Part shown: positions 15,466 through 24,299 of the stretch, one piece after another
How positions within the stretch are numbered: position 1 is the first letter of the stretch
Layout of the letters: the number at the start of each line of letters is the position of its first letter
Source: Nostoc flagelliforme FACHB-838
GTDB taxonomy: Bacteria > Cyanobacteriota > Cyanobacteriia > Cyanobacteriales > Nostocaceae
Assembly: GCF_014698065.1 (NCBI RefSeq)
Contig: NZ_JACJSI010000020.1
Location: 35,626 to 99,625, forward strand
Length of the DNA stretch: 64,000 nt
Direction of reading: 5' to 3'
Program-made: the position numbers and the translations under genes
The notes under the pieces: model-generated
Seen by the model: the letters and a program-made list of their open reading frames with translations, nothing else
Told to the model about the DNA's origin: nothing
Database searches by the model: none

Positions 15466-16776
15466 TCAACTTTCTATTTCATCTACTGCTTTGGGAACTC
15501 CCGCAGTTAACACCTCATGTCCATCAGATGTAACTAAGACATCATCCTCAATACGAATACCAATGCCAACCCATCGAGGATCGGTCTCTGGTTGGTCTTC
15601 TGCTAGTTTGGTATCAGGTACTATATATAGTCCTGGTTCTACTGTCAAAATTTGACCTGGTTGCAAAATTTGCGGTTTGTCTTCACCATGCTGGTAAACG
15701 CCCACATCATGGACATCTAAACCCAACCAATGACTGGTGCGGTGCATATAATATGGCTTATATTTTTCTTCTTCAATTAACTTATCAATTTCACCTTTGA
15801 GAATGCCAAGTTCGACTAAACCTTCTGTGAGAACACGTACTGCTGTATCGTGAACTAATTTGAAGGGATTACCTGGTTGAATTTGAGCGATCGCTTGTTT
15901 TTGTGCTTCTAAAACAATCTCATACAGTGTCTTTTGTTCTGGCGTAAATTTACCCCCAACAGGAAATGTCCGGGTAATATCAGAATTGTAATAACCGTAA
16001 GCACAACCAGCATCAATTAGCAGTAATTCTCCATCCTGCATTTGACGATTATTTTCAATGTAGTGGAGTACGCAAGCATTCACACCGGAAGCCACAATCG
16101 AAGGATAAGCTGGCCCCATTCCACCCCGCACTCGAAAGATGCGTTCCATCTCCGCCTGTATTTCGTACTCATAACGTCCAGGTGCGGCGATTTCTTGGGC
16201 ATAATTGTGTGCTTCAGTTGCGATCGCAACTGCTTGACGCATCAATTCCAACTCAGCTTCACTTTTGATTAATCTCATGCTGCTGAGGACAGGGCCAGTA
16301 TCTTCAATAGCGATTGGCCCTGTACCGCGCTTAGGGTAAGTCCGCAGTAAACTTTGGTAATGTCCTAAAATTTGGTTATTAAAAGTGCGATCGCGTCCTA
16401 AGTGATAGTAAATCCGGCTGGCTTTTTCCAAATACTGCGGCAATTTTTCATCTAACTCGCTAATGGGGTACGCTTCATCAGCACCATAAATTTCCTTTGC
16501 TGCATCTACCCCATTAAGATAACCAGTCCATACTTCCTTTTCACGATCCTTCGGTTGGACAAATAGCACAAACCGATGTTCTGCATGATGCGGTGCTAAA
16601 ACTGCTACTGCCTGTGGTTCATTAAAACCAGTCAAGTAGAAAAAATCACTGTCTTGCCGATAAACATACTCGACATCGTTGTGCATCACTGCCATTGGCG
16701 CACTGCGAAAAATGGCTGTACCATCACCAATTTTTGCCATTAAATGCTCGCGGCGCTGCCGATATTCTGTTTGCAT
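15466..16776 (-). CDS. pepP: Xaa-Pro aminopeptidase (aminopeptidase P)
   Basis: This is a 436-aa M24B metallopeptidase removing N-terminal residues that precede proline. The N-terminal creatinase-like domain (MQTEYRQRREHLMAKIGDGTAIF) is typical of bacterial PepP. All five dinuclear metal ligands can be found: two Asp in LIDAGCAYGYYNSDITRTFP, His in the segment HRTSHWLGLDVHDVG, Glu in TVEPGLYI and Glu in IRIEDDVLV. Length matches E. coli PepP (441 aa). It is a single cytoplasmic gene with a convergent neighbour on the 3' side. Confidence 0.95.
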   Translation of the reverse strand: MQTEYRQRREHLMAKIGDGTAIFRSAPMAVMHNDVEYVYRQDSDFFYLTGFNEPQAVAVLAPHHAEHRFVLFVQPKDREKEVWTGYLNGVDAAKEIYGADEAYPISELDEKLPQYLEKASRIYYHLGRDRTFNNQILGHYQSLLRTYPKRGTGPIAIEDTGPVLSSMRLIKSEAELELMRQAVAIATEAHNYAQEIAAPGRYEYEIQAEMERIFRVRGGMGPAYPSIVASGVNACVLHYIENNRQMQDGELLLIDAGCAYGYYNSDITRTFPVGGKFTPEQKTLYEIVLEAQKQAIAQIQPGNPFKLVHDTAVRVLTEGLVELGILKGEIDKLIEEEKYKPYYMHRTSHWLGLDVHDVGVYQHGEDKPQILQPGQILTVEPGLYIVPDTKLAEDQPETDPRWVGIGIRIEDDVLVTSDGHEVLTAGVPKAVDEIES

Positions 16777-17169
16777 AGTTGATGTATTTATGAAAGTATT
16801 GTGTTATTTTACACTTTTGATAACCAGAGGATGCACAGATGGTGCTTCTCGCTAGTTGCTAATCTAAATTATTTTAGCCAATATTTATTTCTACTCAAGT
16901 CATCAGAGCTTGAAAAAAGAGAAAAACATAACCTAGTTTATTTTTAAATCATCACGCACATAAAACATTTTCTAATTGTTTAAATGGCACTTGAAATATT
17001 TTCATAAATCATTTAAAAGAAATAAAAGTTTGTGTTTAGAAACTGACATTAAGCAAAAAGAAATAGTTATAAAGAAATATTGAAAACCTACTAAATGTTA
17101 TTTGGTTACAGAAAGAGGGTGCAAAATAAAGTTAAAAAAGGATAACAAACACAGTCATAAAAAATCACC
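16777..17169. other. Gene-free AT-rich interval
   Basis: Nothing beyond promoter-like AT-rich sequence is seen between these divergent genes. AAAAAGGATAACAAAC lies 20-35 bases before the FG-GAP gene start. Confidence 0.4.
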
Positions 17170-18387
17170 ATGTTTGAAAGTAAAAATCCCCAAAAGTCGG
17201 CTTTTAATACAAATACATCTGGACAGCCATTAGAACCTTTACAACAACCAAGCAGCTTAGAATTTACTTCTTATAATTCATCTCTTGGGGGTAGAAGTTC
17301 CTTACAATTGGAACCATCTGCGGTGGCATCAGCAAATCCCAATCCTAATCCTTACTTAACCAGTGCCGCAATTGTTCCTGACTTCAACGCTGATGGCAAA
17401 ACAGACAAACTTTGGGTAAATACCCAAACCGGTGAGATTATCGTTCGCCTGATGGATGGGACAAGAGTTGTCGAACAGGGTTCTTTAGGTCAATTTGACT
17501 TAGCCGCCTATGATTACAAAATTGGCGAATTCAACAATGATGGCAAAACCGACTTCTTATTACGCAATAAGACAACCGGTGAGAATAGCATTGTCCTCAT
17601 GGATGGTACAAGAGTTGCTAATGCGGCTTCTCTAACTAGCGTTGACCCAGCCTGGACTTCTCAGATTGGCGATTTCAACGGCGATCGCAAAACCGATATC
17701 TTCTGGCATAATGCTACAATCGGTGAAAATGCTATTTGGGAGATGGATGGCACTACAGTTGTAACTGCAACTGTTCTAGACACTACAGACACAGCACTAA
17801 ATCCTACCATTGTTGATTTCGACGGCAATGGCAAGAGTGACATCTTCTGGCGCAATCAGACAACAGGCGATAACCTTGCTTGGTTTATGGATGGTACGCA
17901 AAAGACTGAATTTGCGCTGCAATCACAAGACGCAGCCTGGACTTATACCGTTGGCGATTTCAACGGCGATTTAAGCACTGACTTGCTGTGGAGAAACGCT
18001 GCAACAGGTGAGAACAAGATTTGGACAATGAGAGGTATCTTAGTCACAGAAGGTGCTTTGGGAACACTTGACTCATCGTGGACTTCCAAAATTGGTGATT
18101 TCAACGGTGATGGCAAGACCGATATATTCTGGCGCAATGGAACCACAGGTGCCAACACCGCTTGGTTGATGGATGGTACAACAGTTGCTACTGAAGCTTT
18201 CTTACCAACTAATAACGCGGCCTTGACACCATCTCTTGGCGATTTCAACGGTGATGGTAAGACCGATGTCTACTGGCGCGATCAGACAGCAGGTGCAGAC
18301 AATATTTGGACTATAAATGAGACGACAGCCGTTGAGACTCCCATTAGCGAAGCAGATAAGCTTGGCCCAGAGTGGTATACGTTCTAA
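17170..18387 (+). CDS. FG-GAP/VCBS-repeat protein
   Basis: This 405-aa protein consists of about seven FG-GAP-like repeats of ~45-48 residues. Each begins with IGDFNGDGKTDIFWRN-type calcium-binding loops (DxNxDGxxD) and ends with WxMDGTxV. The repeats should form an integrin-alpha-like beta-propeller. No cleavable signal peptide is visible; the first ~65 residues are polar and low-complexity (QPLEPLQQPSSLEF). Export, if any, would be by a route without an N-terminal signal, such as type I. An extracellular or matrix role is inference from the family. Confidence 0.85.
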   Translation: MFESKNPQKSAFNTNTSGQPLEPLQQPSSLEFTSYNSSLGGRSSLQLEPSAVASANPNPNPYLTSAAIVPDFNADGKTDKLWVNTQTGEIIVRLMDGTRVVEQGSLGQFDLAAYDYKIGEFNNDGKTDFLLRNKTTGENSIVLMDGTRVANAASLTSVDPAWTSQIGDFNGDRKTDIFWHNATIGENAIWEMDGTTVVTATVLDTTDTALNPTIVDFDGNGKSDIFWRNQTTGDNLAWFMDGTQKTEFALQSQDAAWTYTVGDFNGDLSTDLLWRNAATGENKIWTMRGILVTEGALGTLDSSWTSKIGDFNGDGKTDIFWRNGTTGANTAWLMDGTTVATEAFLPTNNAALTPSLGDFNGDGKTDVYWRDQTAGADNIWTINETTAVETPISEADKLGPEWYTF

Positions 18388-18434
18388 AACCCAATAAGTT
18401 CGGTTAAGACAATAGACATCAGGTGAAAAAGAAT

Positions 18435-18483
18435 GTAGAGACGCGTTAGCGCAACAGGACGAAGTGCAATTTCGCGTCTCTAC
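18435..18483. terminator. Inverted repeat GTAGAGACGCG...CGCGTCTCTAC
   Basis: The 11-bp perfect arms flank a 27-base loop between convergent genes. The same GACGCG core occurs at 44939-44958. It is a Nostocales-type dispersed palindrome probably acting as a bidirectional terminator. Confidence 0.6.
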
Positions 18484-18488
18484 TCTTG

Positions 18489-19256
18489 TTAAAATTTGTA
18501 GCTCAAAACCTGAATTTCTCCATTTTCCGGCAATTTACCAGGATTAATGGAAATGCTGTCTCCGTTGCTACGCTTGACTGTCATACCTTGCATCAAGTTC
18601 AAAAAATCATCCACTGGCGCAATATCGCACTTAGCAGCATCAGCCGCCTGTGTGCGGTAATGGGTTGGAATCACCAACTTAGGATTTAACACTTGAATAG
18701 CCTGCTTTGCTTCCTCAGCATTGTAGGCTTTTGCACTGCCTCCCACTGGAATAAATGCCACATCAGGCCGTCCCATCAGGATTTTTTGCTCAATGGAAAT
18801 GGGTGCGGCAGCTCCTCCTAAGTGTAAAATATTAATTCCGCCTTGCTTCCAACTCCAAGCGGTATTTGAGCCAAACTGCTTACCACCTTTGCGATCGTGG
18901 TCTATAGCAATTCCTTGGAACTTAATGCCTTTGAACTCGTAAACTCCTGGTTCGTAGATGAGTTTTGCATTTCCTGGTAATACATCTACAGCACCTTCAT
19001 CCAGCAGTTGACTGCTAATCAGTACTAAATCTGCTGCAACTTTTGGTGGGCGATACCCAGCAGTACAGCCGACCGTCCGAAATGGATTTACAAGAATTTT
19101 TGCACCGCCACCAGTAAAAAGAAAGCAAGTATGACCCAACCACTGAACTGATAAACCGCTAGATTGTGCGTCAGCTTGAGATTCGGAACCCAAGGTAGTA
19201 AGCAAAGCTGTTACCAACCCCGCCCCAGCATAGCCCATCAACTGTCGTCGTTTCAT
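18489..19256 (-). CDS. Exported metallo-beta-lactamase-fold (UlaG-like) hydrolase
   Basis: This 255-aa protein has a twin-arginine-like start (KRRQLMGYAGAGLVTALLTTL) and a fold resembling the UlaG/YtnP-type Zn-dependent hydrolases. Segments GLSVQWLGHTCFLF, AIDHDRKGGKQFG and VIPTHYRT match that family, the last contributing a metal-binding His. The classical HxHxDH is not intact, because the expected position reads LISSQLLDEG. Full activity is therefore uncertain. It starts 3 bases after the stop of the trpG-like gene, so the two are co-transcribed. Confidence 0.75.
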   Translation of the reverse strand: MKRRQLMGYAGAGLVTALLTTLGSESQADAQSSGLSVQWLGHTCFLFTGGGAKILVNPFRTVGCTAGYRPPKVAADLVLISSQLLDEGAVDVLPGNAKLIYEPGVYEFKGIKFQGIAIDHDRKGGKQFGSNTAWSWKQGGINILHLGGAAAPISIEQKILMGRPDVAFIPVGGSAKAYNAEEAKQAIQVLNPKLVIPTHYRTQAADAAKCDIAPVDDFLNLMQGMTVKRSNGDSISINPGKLPENGEIQVLSYKF

Positions 19257-19259
19257 TAA

Positions 19260-19859
19260 TTACGCTCTCGACTTTAACTGTTCCAGAAAATTTTGCAATA
19301 ACTGTTTTCCTGAAGATGTCAGGACACTCTCTGGGTGAAACTGGACGCCCTGAATGTGAGGATAGTTCCGGTGTCGCACTCCCATAATAGTGTTATCTTC
19401 AACCCAAGCGGTGATTTCTAACACATCTGGGCAAGTCTCACGTTCGATTACCAAACTATGATACCTGGTGGCGGTTAAAGGATTTTCTAATCCCCGAAAA
19501 ACCCCCACCCCAGTGTGAGACACTTGAGAGGTTTTGCCATGCATCAACTCTGGAGCAGGAATTATTTTACCACCGAACACTTGACCAATGCTTTGATGTC
19601 CCAAACAAACACCCAAAATTGGTAACTCTTGTCCTAGCTGTTCAATCAATTCTAAAGAAATGCCAGCATCTTCTGGGCGACCAGGCCCAGGAGAAATAAC
19701 TACGGCTTCCGGCTTTAATGCCCGAATCTCATCTATGGATATCTTATCGTTACGAAAAACTTTAATATCATCTGCCACTGGGAATTCTGCTGCTAATTCT
19801 CCCAGATACTGCACTAAATTATATGTAAAACTGTCGTAATTGTCGATAACTATAATCAA
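19260..19859 (-). CDS. trpG: Anthranilate/aminodeoxychorismate synthase glutamine amidotransferase subunit
   Basis: This is a 199-aa class I glutamine amidotransferase that supplies ammonia to anthranilate synthase and/or aminodeoxychorismate synthase (TrpG/PabA). The opening [22 protein letters not shown] and the oxyanion block [11 protein letters not shown] are diagnostic. The nucleophile Cys is in [11 protein letters not shown], and the His/Glu pair in [12 protein letters not shown]. No synthase large subunit is adjacent, as is common for the amphibolic TrpG/PabA. It lies downstream of ybeY-dgkA on the same strand and is followed at 3 bases by the MBL-fold gene. Confidence 0.93.
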   Translation of the reverse strand: MIIVIDNYDSFTYNLVQYLGELAAEFPVADDIKVFRNDKISIDEIRALKPEAVVISPGPGRPEDAGISLELIEQLGQELPILGVCLGHQSIGQVFGGKIIPAPELMHGKTSQVSHTGVGVFRGLENPLTATRYHSLVIERETCPDVLEITAWVEDNTIMGVRHRNYPHIQGVQFHPESVLTSSGKQLLQNFLEQLKSRA

Positions 19860-20156
19860 AGCTCATCACTCCTAGTTTTTACCACTCATCAGTTGCAAAA
19901 AGCATAGACAAGTATCTCATGCTATTTGTTTGCTAGGTGTAAAAATAACGCTGACGTGAACGCGTAGATATAAAGTAGCTACTTTACGACCAGCCACTTC
20001 CTAAAGATTACTAAGTAACTCTTTATCTAAAATGCTTGGCAGGATCGCACTACTTAAATTTTGAATGTGTTTTCCAAAGGGAATCGGACAGACGGTGATC
20101 CTCTTGGCGGCTCACTTTGCGATGCCTGCGGTAGACAACGCCTACGCCAATCACCT

Positions 20157-20612
20157 CTACAAAGCCGATATAATTAACCTTACCAGAGGAGGCAGTAATA
20201 GGATACTAGCTACCAGCACTGCTACCAAAGCAGATACAAGCACTGCACCAGCTGCACAATCTTTAGCAATTTTTGCCAAATCGTGGTATGTCTGCTTAAC
20301 GGTTAAGTCTACAAGAGACTCGATCGCTGTATTGAGTAACTCTAATGCCAAAACTAAACCACTAGTTATCCCAATTACCGCTATTTCCACGGCTTGTAGA
20401 TGCAAAAAAACGCTTAATGCGATCGCCATTGCACAAACACTTACGTGGATGCGAAAATTACGTTGAGTTTGAAAACTATAGCTGATTCCAGCCCAGGCAT
20501 ATTTAAAACTAACAAATAAATTAGAGGCTACTTTCCAGGAGAATTCCCGTTCGTTAGACACCAGTGTTTGTAACGAGGTAGGCGTTGGTGATGGAGAAAT
20601 TTTTTGGGACAT
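20157..20612 (-). CDS. dgkA: Diacylglycerol kinase family (DgkA/undecaprenol kinase)
   Basis: This 151-aa integral membrane kinase has three hydrophobic helices and the DgkA hallmarks ELLNTAIESLVDL and AKDCAAGAVLVSA. The first ~30 residues are a polar extension. Many Gram-positive-type DgkA proteins phosphorylate undecaprenol; which lipid is used here is not decidable. A plus-strand ORF over the same bases is a shadow. The gene follows ybeY by ~155 bases, an order often seen in cyanobacteria. Confidence 0.9.
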   Translation of the reverse strand: MSQKISPSPTPTSLQTLVSNEREFSWKVASNLFVSFKYAWAGISYSFQTQRNFRIHVSVCAMAIALSVFLHLQAVEIAVIGITSGLVLALELLNTAIESLVDLTVKQTYHDLAKIAKDCAAGAVLVSALVAVLVASILLLPPLVRLIISAL

Positions 20613-20766
20613 AGACTTAAAAACACAAGAATAGAGTTGCTACAGTGGGAATATTCGCCGATCTTAATGGCGAAATTAACTTTGAGGCAATCTTTAAGCA
20701 ATTTTCCACAGAAGTATTATAAAAGTATTACCAAAAATTAACACTATAGGTATACACAAATTCCTG

Positions 20767-21300
20767 TTATTCTATGTCAATAGAAATACCTATTATGTTC
20801 AGCAATCTCACTTGCTGTTCTAACATTCGCCCCAAACTTTCTTCATCAGGATGATCCCAGCCCAACAGGTGCAACAAACCATGACTAGCTAACCAGGCTA
20901 GCTCAGTTGGTAAACTATGTTCCTGCTGTTGAGCTTGACGTTGTGCTGTGTCTACAGACACGATGATATCACCTAAGTATAATGGTATAGAAGCAAGCAT
21001 TTCTTTACTTTGAGGAAAATCCACCTCCAAAGCAGCAAAGGCTAAAACGTCTGTAGGCTTATTCTGTTGACGATACTGGGCATTCAGTTCTTGAATTTGC
21101 GCGTCATCTGTCAAACGCAGCCCTATTTCATAACTTGGCGCTGGCGGAATCTGAGGGTGAAGTATTTCCAACCAGCGATTAAACCAATTTTCCCAAGTTT
21201 CAGCAGGAATTCGGGGATCAGTGTCCCCAATTTTTACAGACGTTGTCGGGGACAACTCGTAAAAATCATCCTCTACATATAGTTCAACGCTCAGGGGCAC
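20767..21300 (-). CDS. ybeY: Endoribonuclease YbeY (16S rRNA maturation)
   Basis: This is a 177-aa single-strand-specific metallo-endoribonuclease required for 16S rRNA 3'-end maturation and ribosome quality control. The zinc motif is complete: HGLLHLLGWDH (H-x3-H-x5-H). The conserved NAQYRQQNKPTDVLAF is also present. Its position between prfB/DUF3285 and dgkA places it in a translation-related cluster. Confidence 0.95.
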   Translation of the reverse strand: MPLSVELYVEDDFYELSPTTSVKIGDTDPRIPAETWENWFNRWLEILHPQIPPAPSYEIGLRLTDDAQIQELNAQYRQQNKPTDVLAFAALEVDFPQSKEMLASIPLYLGDIIVSVDTAQRQAQQQEHSLPTELAWLASHGLLHLLGWDHPDEESLGRMLEQQVRLLNIIGISIDIE

Positions 21301-21380
21301 ACAGTCTCCTAATCTGAGGTTTACGGTTTTTCGCTAAGACTGTCCTTTGTCATTGGTCATCTGTACTTTTAAATATAATT

Positions 21381-21411
21381 AATGACTAATGACTAATGAC
21401 TAATGACTAAT
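21381..21411. repeat. Heptanucleotide STRR repeat (TGACTAA)
   Basis: Four to five tandem copies of the 7-mer AATGACT/TGACTAA lie here, of the short tandemly repeated repetitive class known from heterocystous cyanobacteria. Degenerate relatives occur at 26690-26730. Confidence 0.85.
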
Positions 21412-21567
21412 TTAGTGAGTTAGGTAAGCAAGACCAACAAGGAGAGCTAAAAGCCCTACGGCAGTCAATCCAAAATGCTTCAGCGAAGTTGCACCCTTAC
21501 GCACCATGTTTCGCATGGCGAGTTTTACGTAGCTAGGTTGAGGTTCTGTTGAAGGGGAGTTGCTCAT
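21412..21567 (-). CDS. DUF3285-like micro-protein (51 aa)
   Basis: This small frame begins MSNSPSTEPQPSYVKLAMRN, continues with MVRKGATSLKHF, and ends with a hydrophobic helix GLTAVGLLALLVGLAYLTH. The PSYVKLAMRNMVRKG block followed by one membrane helix matches my recollection of the cyanobacterial DUF3285 family. Such proteins are normally encoded between prfB and ybeY, exactly as here. The ATG at 21567 is not preceded by a strong Shine-Dalgarno sequence. Function is unknown. A single helix and basic N-terminal half suggest a membrane-anchored partner of ribosome or rRNA metabolism, which is inference. Confidence 0.82.
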   Translation of the reverse strand: MSNSPSTEPQPSYVKLAMRNMVRKGATSLKHFGLTAVGLLALLVGLAYLTH

Positions 21568-21769
21568 AGTTATTTATCCACAGACTCTTTTATAACTGTA
21601 ACAGTTGGTCTGGGATAGAATGGCGATCGCCTGTATATTACTCAGGAATTTATCTAAAAACGCCCCAATAAGAAGGAATGCTATGCAATCGCGCCAATTT
21701 GAGATAAATAAATAACAAGTGCTAAGTAATATTAAAAATAATTACTTAGCACTTGTAAATAATTCAAAA

Positions 21770-22892
21770 TTATGCACTAGCGTTTTCTACTAGTTTATTC
21801 TCTTGGCGCAGATAAGCTTGGATGAATGTATCAAGTTCGCCATTCATCACATCGCCAATCGCCGTAGTCTCTGTATTTGTACGCAAATCCTTCACCATCT
21901 GGTAAGGGTGAAACACATAATTACGGATTTGGTTTCCCCAGGAGGCTTCCACCATATCGCCACGAATTTCGGCAATTTCTTGGGCGCGTTGCTCTTTGGC
22001 GATGACCAACAGCTTGGCTTTGAGGCGATTTAGGGCTTTTTCTTTATTTTGCAGCTGCGATCGCTCTTCTGTACAGCGCACGGCAAGACCCGTGGGAAGG
22101 TGAACAATCCGCACAGCAGTTTCTACTTTGTTGACGTTTTGCCCGCCTTTACCACCAGAACGAGTTGTGGTGATTTCCAAATCCTTATCTGGAATATCCA
22201 ATTGCACAGAGTTATCAATCTGTGGCATCACTTCCACCCCTGCAAAACTGGTTTGTCGCTTGCCGTTGGCATTAAAAGGTGAAATCCGCACTAAGCGATG
22301 TGTACCCATTTCCGATCGCAAGTAACCATAAGCATAGCGACCAGTAATTTCTAAGGTTGCCGATTTAATTCCGGCTTCATCACCCTCCGACTCTTCAGCT
22401 AAAGTTACCTTATAGCCATGAGCTTCGCCCCAACGGGTGTACATCCGCATCAGCATAAATGCCCAGTCTTGAGCATCTGTGCCACCAGCACCAGCACTAA
22501 TCGTCAGTACAGCACCTTCTGCATCATAGGGGCCGGAAAGTAACTGTTGTAACTCCCACTGATCCAGGTCACGATTCAGTTTAGTGATCGTAGATTCTGC
22601 TTCTTGGAGTAGTGCCTCATCAGTTTCTAACTCCAACAATTCAACAACAGCCTTAGTATCTTCTAGATTGGCGTGCCAGCGATCGTATTGCTGGAGGTGG
22701 GCTTTCAGGTCGTTGAGTTCTTGTAGGGTTTGTTGGGCCTGGGTTTGGTCATTCCAGAATTCTGGCTGTGCTGATATTTTTTCGAGGTCTTGAATTTTGG
22801 CTGTCAGTGCAGGTACGTCAAAGATAGTCCTGGGTTTTACCCAGGCGGCCAGACAACGTTTCGATTTCGCGTTTGAGTTCTAAAACTTCCAT
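21770..22892 (-). CDS. prfB: Peptide chain release factor 2, with programmed +1 frameshift
   Basis: RF2 recognises UGA/UAA and hydrolyses peptidyl-tRNA. The body has the stop-recognition tripeptide SPF ([13 protein letters not shown]) and the catalytic GGQ ([11 protein letters not shown]; codons at 22139-22147). The gene starts at ATG 22892 and runs 24 codons ([20 protein letters not shown] to DYL). It then meets TGA at 22818-22820 in CTT-TGA-C. Shifting +1, skipping the T at 22820, continues as [13 protein letters not shown] to a 373-aa product. CTT TGA C with an upstream AGGA is the classic autoregulatory site. Naive annotation would truncate the protein to an internal Met at 22639. Confidence 0.95.
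22817..22830 (-). promoter_or_regulatory. Programmed +1 frameshift site of prfB
   Basis: The minus-strand sequence is AGGACTATCTTTGAC: slippery CTT, in-frame TGA, next base C, with a Shine-Dalgarno-like AGGA upstream. Scarce RF2 slows termination and favours the shift, giving feedback control. Confidence 0.93.
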
Positions 22893-23017
22893 AGTGCTTG
22901 CTGAATGATAGATAGAGCGCTAGTAGTGGAAAATTGCTCTTTATTCTACTTATGTTTCTTGATTTTAGCTGTAGTTGGGCAAATTTTCTCCGCACTACTT
23001 ATTATAAGTTACAAAAG

Positions 23018-24173
23018 TTACTTGAAATTATCAAGCGCTTCTTGGGTCACTGAAGTAGTGTGATTTAGCTGTTGCAGATAGGCTTTGATAAAAAAATCAA
23101 TTTTACCGTCTAATACCTCTCTGGCAGCAAGTGTTTCTACATTGGTACGTAAATCTTTCACCTTGGTGTAAGGATGCAAGATATATTCACGAATGAGCTT
23201 GTTGGATAGAGATTTTATCTGTCGGGGTTGAATTTTGTCAATCTGGACACCTTGGGCTAGTGCGTAGGCGTAGCCAGCCGTAGGCATCGCAAACAACAGT
23301 TTACTCTTGAGAATAGCTAAGGCTTTCTCTTTGTTTTGCATCAGACTACGCTGTTGGTTACAAAATACACTAATCCCGGTAGGAATGTGAAACACCCGTA
23401 CCCATGTTTCTGGGCGGTTGACACTCCCCCGATGGCGATGCCAAGTAATTTCTAAATGCTTCTCTGGAATCTCCCACTCAACGGACTCACCCAATATTGG
23501 AATAACTTCTACACTAGCCAAACTCGTCCGCAAGCTGTTAGTAACATCGAAGGGCGATATCTGTTGTAATTGATGTGTGCCTGTTTCTGATTTAAGGTAG
23601 CCGTATGCATAACGTGTTGTAATTTCTAAGGTTGCATACTTAATTCCGGCTTCATTTACCTCAGAAATCTCTACTACATCCAACGGATAATTGTGGCTTT
23701 TTCCCCAACGACAGTACATTTGCAGCAACATATATGCCCAGTATTGAGCATCTGCATTATCAACCTCAGCAGTAATAGTCAGAAATGCACCTTTTTTGTC
23801 TTCGGGGTCAGACAATAATTGTCGTATTTCTGCTGTTTCGAATTCTTGTTGGAGTTGGGTAAGGTTGCTTTGCACCTCTTGCCACAATTGCTCATCGGCT
23901 GATGATTCCAACAATTCCAACGCAGCTTTGATATCTTCTAGAATCGAACACCAGCGCTGATATTTCTGATGCTTGTAGAATATCGAGTATTCAATTTCTT
24001 GAAGTACTTCATAAGCAGGGGTTGGATTATTCCAAAAGTCCGGTTGAGCAATTACTTGATCTAAATATTGAATTCTTGCAGTCAAATATTGGAGGTCAAA
24101 GACAGTCCTCAGCCTTACCCAAGATATTAGACAACTTTTCTACTTCAATTTTTATATTTAAGAGTTCAAGCAT
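23018..24173 (-). CDS. RF2 paralogue lacking the catalytic GGQ, with conserved +1 frameshift
   Basis: This is a second release-factor gene 125 bases upstream of prfB. It starts at ATG 24173 (MLELLNIKIEVEKLSNILGK..), reads 25 codons and meets TGA at 24096-24098 in CTT-TGA-C. It continues in the +1 frame (DLQYLTARIQYLD) to give about 384 aa. The stop-recognition region is kept (QQISPFDVTNSLRTS). The GGQ loop is deleted: LEITWHRHRGSVNRPETW replaces [22 protein letters not shown], so peptidyl-tRNA hydrolysis is not expected. The frame is otherwise open and family-like over its full length, which argues for selection. Plausible roles, all inferred, are competing with RF2, ribosome binding in another context, or RNA binding as in plastid PrfB3. 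Confidence 0.88.
24095..24108 (-). promoter_or_regulatory. Programmed +1 frameshift site of the RF2 paralogue
   Basis: The minus-strand sequence GAGGACTGTCTTTGAC closely mirrors the prfB site (CTT-TGA-C with upstream GAGGA). Both flanks of the shift are in coding frames matching RF2. Confidence 0.9.
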
Positions 24174-24299
24174 AGTTTTGCTCATTTGAGGCTTAACTTA
24201 ATATTCTACTATTAAAACGATGAAAAAACCGTGGTTGCCAAAAATTTAACCACGGTTTTTACTTTATAAAACTCTACTTGTGTTAGTGCCTACAGACAA

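Noticed and set aside
21770..22639. Short prfB starting at the internal Met at 22639
   Set aside because: The conserved CTT-TGA-C shift site and upstream 24 codons show that the true start is 22892.
23018..24173. Treating the RF2 paralogue as a sequencing-error frameshift
   Set aside because: The shift falls precisely at CTT-TGA-C with matching upstream sequence, the same as in prfB, so it is a programmed site.
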